DNA of 20,424 nt from Chloroflexota bacterium (GTDB lineage: Bacteria; Chloroflexota; Anaerolineae; Aggregatilineales; UBA2796). The notes beneath the pieces are model-generated. The model saw nothing but the letters and a program-made list of their open reading frames with translations, was not told the origin of the DNA and did not search any database. The translations under genes were made by a program, and so were the position numbers. Numbering within the stretch: position 1 is the stretch's first letter; every line of letters starts with the position of its first letter. The stretch is taken from positions 1-20,424 of the forward strand of contig RFIM01000030.1 of the NCBI GenBank assembly GCA_003695215.1, written 5' to 3'. Positions 15,251 to 20,424 of this stretch are shown here, piece by piece.

Positions 15251-16192
15251 ATGGCTGTTGAACGGCTTCAAAAACTGATCTCAAAGGCGGGCATCGCCTC
15301 GCGGCGCGAGGCTGAGGAGCTGATCAAGCAAGGGCGAGTCACCATCAACGGCAAACGCGCTGTGCTTGGCGACCGCGCCGATCTGAGCGTCGATGAGGTG
15401 CGCGTAGACGGCGAGCGGCTCAAAATCAACACGCCGCGTATCTACATCATGCTCAACAAGCCCATGGGCGTGGTCACGGCCGTCACGCCACAGCATCAAG
15501 AGACTCGCCAAACGGTGCGCGACCTGATCCCACTCGAAGGTCACTTATATCCAGCAGGCAGGCTCGACGCCGATAGCGAAGGCTTGGTGCTGATGACCAA
15601 CGACGGCGATCTGGCTGAGCGCCTGACGCATCCGCGCTATCAGAAGGCGAAAGTCTATGAAGTCACCGTGCTAGGGCGCATCTCGGATGAGGCGCTCGAG
15701 ATTTGGTCGCGTGGCGTGATGCTGGACGACGGGAAGACCTTGCCCGTGCAGATCAAGGTCTTACGGCGCGAAGCGCACAGCAGCACGCTGCAGATCACCA
15801 TGACGGAAGGGCGCAAGCGCCAGATTCGGCGCGTGGCCAATACGCTCGGCTACCCTGTGCAGCGTCTCGTGCGTACGCACTTTGCCACACTCGCGCTCGG
15901 CGACTTGAAGCCAGGCCAATGGCGCCACCTGACTGAGACTGAAGTGGCGACCCTGAAAGCCTTCGCCTACAGCTTGTCCATGACGCCAAAGCGCTTCGTG
16001 CAGCGCCCTGCCCGAAGACTAGGCGCGCTGCGCCGCTCTGCGCCTGCTCAGCCCGCTCAAAAACGCGAGGATCGCCCGACGCGCCCTGCCAAGCCTAGCA
16101 GCAAGCCACGCCCAGAGCGCATCACGCAACGCCCTACTAAGCCGCGACGCAAGCCGAACACTGCCAAGCGTCCGCCGCGACGCCGCAAGTGA
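15251..16192 (+). CDS. RluB/RsuA-family rRNA pseudouridine synthase
   Basis: A 313-residue pseudouridine synthase. An S4 RNA-binding domain (about 3-50: RLQKLISKAGIASRREAEELI) is followed by a linker strand and the catalytic domain (about 63-240). Its motif AGRLDADSEGLVL holds the catalytic Asp106, and EGRKRQIRR is the conserved basic motif near the active-site entrance. The family converts uridines of 23S (RluB, RluE, RluF) or 16S rRNA (RsuA); the length and basic tail favour RluB-like, but the target is not proven. Residues about 245-313 form an Arg/Pro/Lys-rich disordered tail, likely an extra RNA-binding extension. The gene starts 3 nt after the selD stop with no clear SD, so translational coupling is likely. 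Confidence 0.92.
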   Translation: MAVERLQKLISKAGIASRREAEELIKQGRVTINGKRAVLGDRADLSVDEVRVDGERLKINTPRIYIMLNKPMGVVTAVTPQHQETRQTVRDLIPLEGHLYPAGRLDADSEGLVLMTNDGDLAERLTHPRYQKAKVYEVTVLGRISDEALEIWSRGVMLDDGKTLPVQIKVLRREAHSSTLQITMTEGRKRQIRRVANTLGYPVQRLVRTHFATLALGDLKPGQWRHLTETEVATLKAFAYSLSMTPKRFVQRPARRLGALRRSAPAQPAQKREDRPTRPAKPSSKPRPERITQRPTKPRRKPNTAKRPPRRRK

Positions 16193-16196
16193 GCCT

Positions 16197-16226
16197 TGAG
16201 CGCCCTTCGCCAATATGCGCTAAACT
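16197..16226 (+). promoter_or_regulatory. Promoter of the glycosidase-like gene
   Basis: TTGAGC (16197-16202) and TAAACT (16221-16226) are 18 nt apart; AACTAT at 16223-16228 is an alternative -10. GGGCAAAATT at 16230-16239 follows, identical to the block at 4430-4439. Confidence 0.5.
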
Positions 16227-16260
16227 ATCGGGCAAAATTCGGTGAGCAGTAGGGTAGCCA

Positions 16261-17613
16261 ATGCGGATCAAGAAGCGGCTGAGCGCACTGCTGATCGCCC
16301 TGATTGGCCTGATGAGTGGCTACGCGCCTAGCGCGGCTCAGGAAGAGCTCTCGCACGTCGCCTTCGGCATCCACTTCGGGCCGAATACAGATGTCTCAGC
16401 CGACTGGGTGATGCAGCTCGGCGTGGACTGGGTCAAGGTTTATACTATCGGCTCAGCCTACGCTTTTCGTGGCAAGCGCATCCTCTATCGCTTCGACATG
16501 GGCTATCCTGAGAACTGGGAACAGTTCCGCCAGGCCATTGCCGAGAAAGCGCGCGCCATTGCTGCGGCGCCAATTGACGCTGTGGAAATTCACAACGAGC
16601 CAAACCTGAGCCACGAGTGGGGCGGCAGGCCGCCGAACGCCTGGCAATACGTGCAAATGTTGCGCGTCGCCTACACCACTATCAAACGCATCAAGCCGAG
16701 CCTGATCGTGGTCTCAGGCGGCTTGGCGCCAACCATCACCACGCCTAATCGCATGGCTGTGGACGATCTAGAGTACGCTCGCGAGATGTTCGAGAACGGC
16801 GCCGCGGATTATTTCGATGCCTTCGGCTATCATCCGTACGGCTACAATCTGCCGCCTGAAGCCGATCCCTTTGGCGCTCAGCCGCTCGTCTTCAGGCGTA
16901 CAGAGCGCATCCGCGCCTTGATGGAAAGTTACGGCATCTACAAGCAAATCTGGCTGACCGAATTCGGCTGGCTGCGCGATCCGCGCGAAGATGGCTTCCA
17001 GTGCAGCAACTACGATCCTGCCTTCACAGGCTTTGCCTGGATGGCGGTTAGTGGCAAGCAGCAGGCGGACTATCTGGTGCGCGCTTTTGAGTACGCGCGC
17101 CAAAACTGGCCCTGGGCAGGCCCGATGTTCGTGTGGAACATGAACTGGCAGCAGATGGATTGGCTGGCGCCGTGCGATCATATGCGTTGGTTCGGCCTGC
17201 TACGCCACAATGGCGAGCCGACGCCCGCCTACTACGCCCTGCAGCGCATGCGCCGCTATCCGATCAGCTACCTGCCGCGCCTATGGCTCGTCAGCGATGC
17301 AATGACTGCCGAAATCTCGCTCTTCTGCCCGCAGCGTCTCAAACTCGGCAGCTTCACCGTCCATAACATCGGCTATCCAGCCAGCTTAGAGCTGAACGTA
17401 CTGCCTGTGAACATTGGCCAGCTTTTCGTGGAAGTCGAGCCGCCGCGCCCGCGACTCGGCCAGCCCGTCACAGTCTATGTCAACGCACTTGACCTGAAAT
17501 CGCCCGGCAAGTATCCTGTCTATATCAACGTGCGCACTATCATCAACGGACGCGCCGTCTCGCAGAGCGTGCAAGGGTATGTGATCGCTTGGCACCGCGA
17601 AGGAAGTTGCTGA
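16261..17613 (+). CDS. Secreted clan GH-A glycosidase-like protein
   Basis: A 450-residue protein. The N-terminus MRIKKRLSALLIALIGLMSG is a signal peptide, probably cleaved after SAA at 26. Residues about 33-340 look like a TIM-barrel of the clan GH-A type (GH5/GH39-like). VEIHNEPNLSHEWGG (108-122) offers Glu113 as acid/base, and WLTEFGW (231-237) offers Glu234 as nucleophile; YHPYG (190-194) also fits the clan. Residues about 345-450 look like a beta-sandwich (LKLGSFTVHNIGYPASLELNV) resembling bacterial adhesion or CARDB-like domains. It has no dockerin, LPXTG motif or second membrane helix, so it is probably free outside the membrane. The substrate is unknown. The next gene starts 3 nt after its stop. 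Confidence 0.75.
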   Translation: MRIKKRLSALLIALIGLMSGYAPSAAQEELSHVAFGIHFGPNTDVSADWVMQLGVDWVKVYTIGSAYAFRGKRILYRFDMGYPENWEQFRQAIAEKARAIAAAPIDAVEIHNEPNLSHEWGGRPPNAWQYVQMLRVAYTTIKRIKPSLIVVSGGLAPTITTPNRMAVDDLEYAREMFENGAADYFDAFGYHPYGYNLPPEADPFGAQPLVFRRTERIRALMESYGIYKQIWLTEFGWLRDPREDGFQCSNYDPAFTGFAWMAVSGKQQADYLVRAFEYARQNWPWAGPMFVWNMNWQQMDWLAPCDHMRWFGLLRHNGEPTPAYYALQRMRRYPISYLPRLWLVSDAMTAEISLFCPQRLKLGSFTVHNIGYPASLELNVLPVNIGQLFVEVEPPRPRLGQPVTVYVNALDLKSPGKYPVYINVRTIINGRAVSQSVQGYVIAWHREGSC

Positions 17614-17616
17614 CCG

Positions 17617-18408
17617 ATGACCGTCTACATCTGTTATTGCTATGCCGATACGCGCCTGGCGAGCAAATTGGCGCTCGACCTGATGCGGCGCGGCTTGAAC
17701 GTCTGGATCGATCAATCCGCTGAAGGCACTAGCGCCGAGACGCGCCGCTTGGATCAGATTCAAGGCATCATCGAATCCGACCAATTTGTGCTGATTCTCT
17801 CAGCTACCACCACCACAAGCACAGAGACCTTCGATCAAGTGCGCATGGCCGTAGAGCGCAAGCGCCCGATCATCGTCGCCAAGCGCCAAGAGGTGTACCT
17901 GCTGCGCGATCAAGAGCCGCTCCTGGCAGGCGCGCCCGTCATCGATTTCAGCCGCGCGCGCTACGATGAAGCGCTGCGCGAGCTGATCGCGCTGCTCGGC
18001 GGCGATCCTGACGCGGCGCCTGATGAACGCTTGGTAGACCCTGAGGAAGCGAGCCAGTGGCTGCCCGGCGAGTGGCGCGTGACCTTCCACAATACGCGCA
18101 ATGGCGCCTCAGGCGAAGGACAATTCCTGTTCGAGGCAAGCGGCAAAGCCATCGGCCTTCTGGTGACCGAACAAGATGGCTTGCCAATGGAAATGCGCAT
18201 CCTCGGGCAGTGGTGGCTGAGCGACAATCGCCTTTCAGTGCAAGGCGAATCGAAGATTTTCGTGCCTGTTGAAGATTCCGACCTGCCCGAGCGCTTCACC
18301 TACTCCATGACCTTGCGCGTGAACGATCTGACGCGCGATCACATCAAGGCGTCCTCTTCAGTCGGCGATCAGGTCATCTTCAGCCGCTTGCCCAACGCGA
18401 CGCCATAG
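17617..18408 (+). CDS. TIR-like domain protein with lipocalin-like C-terminal barrel
   Basis: A 263-residue protein without signal peptide. Residues 1-125 resemble a TIR_2 domain: first strand VYICYCYAD (3-11, equivalent to the usual FISYSHAD), a helix, GLNVWID (26-32), SDQFVLILS (54-62), and a final strand after RKRPIIVA. In NAD-cleaving TIRs a Glu sits four residues before the conserved Ala of this helix; here that place appears to be Gln74 (TFDQVRMA), so NADase activity is doubtful, although Glu70 is close by. Residues about 148-260 start with WLPGEWRVTF and run as alternating beta strands, similar in form to lipocalin-like ligand-binding barrels. It could be a sensor or adaptor, and the fusion is uncommon in my knowledge. 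It starts 3 nt after the glycosidase-like gene. Confidence 0.65.
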   Translation: MTVYICYCYADTRLASKLALDLMRRGLNVWIDQSAEGTSAETRRLDQIQGIIESDQFVLILSATTTTSTETFDQVRMAVERKRPIIVAKRQEVYLLRDQEPLLAGAPVIDFSRARYDEALRELIALLGGDPDAAPDERLVDPEEASQWLPGEWRVTFHNTRNGASGEGQFLFEASGKAIGLLVTEQDGLPMEMRILGQWWLSDNRLSVQGESKIFVPVEDSDLPERFTYSMTLRVNDLTRDHIKASSSVGDQVIFSRLPNATP

Positions 18409-18455
18409 TTGGCATTCAAGGCGCCTTAGGCGAAAATTGGCGCAGAGGAATTGCC

Positions 18456-18854
18456 ATGAGCGAAATGGACTCGCAAACGCACTCGCAGGCTTCCGAGCCT
18501 GAAACGCCTTTGGAGATTGATCGCAGCTTCACCTATCGCGTCACTATCGCCAGCCTGATTGTCGGCGTGATCTTGGCGGGCATCGCCGCGCTGATTCTCT
18601 TCAGCCTAGCTCGCCCGCTGACGGCAGATGAGCAGGGCAACGTCAACTGGTCGCTCAGCGGCCTGTTGTTTCCAGCGGCGGCTGTGTTCGTCGGCACAAT
18701 TTTGTTCTGGTCCGTCTTTGGGTTGCCGTTGCGGGTGGCGCGGCGGCGCGGCGTGATTCTCGATCCTGAGATTTATCCGTGGACGGGCGCTGTGCTGCTG
18801 GGCGTATTCTTCATCGGCGCCTTCGTGCTTGCCATTGCCTTCGGAATCATCTAG
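18456..18854 (+). CDS. Small three-helix membrane protein, unknown function
   Basis: A 132-residue protein with a polar, acidic N-terminal tail (1-26) and three predicted membrane helices at about 30-52, 66-92 and 109-131, ending at the last helix. A basic loop RVARRRG (93-99) between helices 2 and 3 suggests that loop is cytoplasmic. No family motif was recognised. SD AGAGGAA at 18444-18450 precedes the ATG. It sits 47 nt after the TIR-like gene and 33 nt before the reductase, in the same direction, so it probably belongs to this transcript. A role with the TIR-like protein is possible but rests only on position. Confidence 0.7.
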   Translation: MSEMDSQTHSQASEPETPLEIDRSFTYRVTIASLIVGVILAGIAALILFSLARPLTADEQGNVNWSLSGLLFPAAAVFVGTILFWSVFGLPLRVARRRGVILDPEIYPWTGAVLLGVFFIGAFVLAIAFGII

Positions 18855-18887
18855 GCGCTGGCGCCTGCCAAGAGAGGAATGCCTGCT

Positions 18888-19988
18888 ATGCGCGCCACAC
18901 CTGAAGGCACGCGCCGTTTCGTAGAGCGTCAGCCTGCAGCGCGCCAAGCTAACTACCGCCAAGCCGCAGATGGCTTGTGGCTCTCCAGCCTTGGCCACGG
19001 CACCTATCTTGGCAATGCTGATGAAGCGACTGATAGCGCTTACCGCGCTGCCTTCGCCGAGTCTGTGGCGCGCGGCTGCAACGTCTTTGATTGCGCGATC
19101 AACTACCGTTATCAGCGCAGCGAGCGCGCGCTCGGCGCTTGGCTGCGCCAAGCCTTGGCTTCAGGCATGCTCGCGCGCGACGAAATCGTGATCGCCACAA
19201 AAGGCGGCTTCGTACCTTATGAAGAGCCGCCTGACGATCCGCGCGTCTACGCTTACGAGCAGTTCATCAGGACAGGCTATGCCAAAGCGCACGAATTCGC
19301 AGCGCGCTACCAACACTGCATGGCGCCTGCTTATCTCGAGCGCATGATCGCGCTCAGCTGCCAAAATCTCGGCGTGGACTGCATCGATATCTACTATCTG
19401 CACAATCCTGAGACGCAATCTATCGCCATCTCAGCAGAGACTTTCCGCGCGCGCCTGCTGGACGCCTTCGAGACGCTTGAGCTGGCCGTCGAACGCGGTC
19501 AAATCGGCAGCTATGGGCTAGCCACTTGGACGGCTTTCCGCGCCCTGCCCGACGCGCCTGACTATCTCTCGCTGACCGAGATCGTCGGCCTTGCCACAGA
19601 AGTCGGCGGTCAGAATCATAACCTGCGCTATGTGCAGCTGCCTTACAACCTGTTCATGACCGAAGCCTATGCCTTTGAAAATCAGCAGCTAGGCGAGGCT
19701 TTCTTGAGCGCCATCGAAGCGGCAGCTGAGCTCGGCTTGACGGTGATGGTCAGCGCGCCGCTAATGCAAGGCCGCCTTGCGGTGATGGAATCGCCGAAGG
19801 TAACAGCAGCCTTGCCTGATTTGCGCAGCCAAGCGCAGCGTGCGCTCCAATTTGTGCGTAGCACGCCTGACGTCTGCACAGCGCTGATCGGCATGAAAGA
19901 TCCAGCGCACGTGGCTGAGAATCTAGCGCTCGCCGATGTGCCGCCCGCTGATGGCGCGCTGATCCGTGCGCTCTATGACAAAGCCTGA
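18888..19988 (+). CDS. Aldo/keto reductase
   Basis: A 366-residue NAD(P)H-dependent oxidoreductase of the aldo/keto reductase superfamily. The catalytic tetrad is visible: Asp68 in NVFDCAINY, Tyr73 five residues later, Lys105 in IATKGGF, and His172 in YYLHNPE. Conserved barrel features include LGVDCIDIYYLH and the late cofactor-side segment ALIGMKDPAHVAENL. An insertion around 110-150 (PYEEPPDDPRVYAYEQF onward) makes it longer than the typical 320-residue member. The ATG at 18879 is only 1-2 nt from the SD GAGAGG (18872-18877), so the ATG at 18888 is preferred. The substrate is unknown. It converges on the next gene with a 4-nt gap. Confidence 0.9.
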   Translation: MRATPEGTRRFVERQPAARQANYRQAADGLWLSSLGHGTYLGNADEATDSAYRAAFAESVARGCNVFDCAINYRYQRSERALGAWLRQALASGMLARDEIVIATKGGFVPYEEPPDDPRVYAYEQFIRTGYAKAHEFAARYQHCMAPAYLERMIALSCQNLGVDCIDIYYLHNPETQSIAISAETFRARLLDAFETLELAVERGQIGSYGLATWTAFRALPDAPDYLSLTEIVGLATEVGGQNHNLRYVQLPYNLFMTEAYAFENQQLGEAFLSAIEAAAELGLTVMVSAPLMQGRLAVMESPKVTAALPDLRSQAQRALQFVRSTPDVCTALIGMKDPAHVAENLALADVPPADGALIRALYDKA

Positions 19989-19995
19989 GCGCTCA
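19986..19995. repeat. Palindrome formed by two convergent stop codons
   Basis: TGAGCGCTCA is a perfect 10-nt palindrome. Its left TGA is the reductase stop, and its right TCA is the stop of the convergent gene. It is too short to be a confident terminator. Confidence 0.5.
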
Positions 19996-20424
19996 GAAGC
20001 TCCATAGCGGCACTTTGGCATCGTAAACGGCGAGCAAAGTCGCCACGAAAGGCGCTAAGGCTGTGAAGTTGCGCGATTGCTGATCGCTGATGAAAATGTG
20101 GCTAAAAGCGATCAGCATGTAGGCATTGCCTGAGACGAACTGGCTGCCCATGCCGACGACAGAGCGGATACCGTAAGGCTTGACGAACTGCTCTTGATCG
20201 GGAATGAAAGGGCTGCCGAGCGCTTCGGGCACGTAAAAGCGATATAGGTCGGCGCTGGTCAGCTGATAGACGGCCTCGCTGCGCGCGTTGAATTGTGGCA
20301 ACATGCCCAGCTGGCGGAAAGCTTCTTGCATCATGGCTGTGGCTTGCGTGCTGAGCGGGATGACCTTGTGATGCTGCGATTGTTGTGGATTGCGCCAGGC
20401 GGGCTGATCGCCGTAGCTGCCTGC
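19993..20424 (-). CDS. GAF-like domain protein, C-terminal fragment
   Basis: The frame is open from the window edge (base 20424) to a TGA at 19995-19993, giving 143 residues; the Met codon at 20334 is internal, not a likely start. The visible end reads KPYGIRSVVGMGSQFVSGN, then LIAFSHIFISDQQSRNFTAL and LAPFVATLLAVYD. This order of a RSV-G strand, a FSH/FSR-type strand and a final helix resembles the C-terminal part of GAF-like sensor domains found before kinase modules in bacterial signalling proteins. Here the protein stops soon after the domain, so no kinase or cyclase follows. The ligand and the missing N-terminal part cannot be judged. The GAF call comes from pattern memory only. Confidence 0.55.
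   Translation of the reverse strand, partial: AGSYGDQPAWRNPQQSQHHKVIPLSTQATAMMQEAFRQLGMLPQFNARSEAVYQLTSADLYRFYVPEALGSPFIPDQEQFVKPYGIRSVVGMGSQFVSGNAYMLIAFSHIFISDQQSRNFTALAPFVATLLAVYDAKVPLWSF

Noticed and set aside
17617..18408. Thoeris or similar anti-phage defence system around the TIR-like gene
   Set aside because: No SIR2/ThsA, STING, nuclease or other defence partner is nearby; the probable catalytic Glu is missing and the neighbours are a secreted glycosidase-like protein and a reductase.
1..20424. tRNA, rRNA, CRISPR repeats, insertion sequences or att-site repeats
   Set aside because: No cloverleaf-like gene, repeated spacer pattern, transposase motif or long direct or terminal repeat was seen in reading the window.

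Overview
This is a gene-dense, high-GC bacterial chromosome segment. All genes run on the + strand except a four-gene block at 12585-13918 and a fragment at the right edge. The mix is typical of Chloroflexota: a PknB-type kinase with a bare C-terminal anchor, WXG100 proteins, a long alternative-type glutamate synthase, and a TGS-domain nucleoside kinase. The phylum is an inference of moderate confidence, because no rRNA or other marker is present. There are no tRNA, rRNA, CRISPR, transposase or phage genes.

Layout. 1-2598 is a tryptophan operon segment: the end of trpE, then trpG, trpD and trpC, tightly spaced with a Shine-Dalgarno (SD) sequence before each. trpF, trpB and trpA do not follow. 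2671-4407 encodes a TGS/SAD/uridine-kinase fusion. 4463-6178 encodes a helical protein with an OST-HTH/LOTUS-like N-terminus, behind its own promoter and a palindrome at the predicted transcription start. 6318-7670 is a membrane-tethered Ser/Thr kinase. 7918-12513 is a 1531-residue glutamate synthase large subunit, followed by a strong hairpin terminator.

12585-13918 (- strand) holds four small WXG100-type genes in the order A-B-A'-B'. A and A' carry the same WIGKGAE core. B and B' lack the Trp-x-Gly turn and share a different signature and C-terminus. They look like a duplicated heterodimer gene pair, with a well-formed promoter at 14014-14043. No secretion ATPase is in the window. 13919-14188 is the divergent promoter region toward selD.

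14189-16192 is selD followed 3 nt later by an RluB/RsuA-type pseudouridine synthase. 16261-18854 is a compact group: a secreted glycosidase-like protein, a TIR-like protein fused to a lipocalin-like barrel (candidate catalytic Glu replaced by Gln), and a small three-helix membrane protein. An aldo/keto reductase follows (18888-19988). It converges on the C-terminal part of a GAF-like protein that runs off the right edge.

Two window-wide signals stand out. The tetranucleotide CCGG is almost absent: I read 11 copies where composition predicts roughly 160. Several predicted promoters share a -10 element followed by a GGGCAAAATT-like block. The best candidates for something undescribed are the A-B-A'-B' WXG100 array and the glycosidase/TIR-barrel/membrane-protein group.
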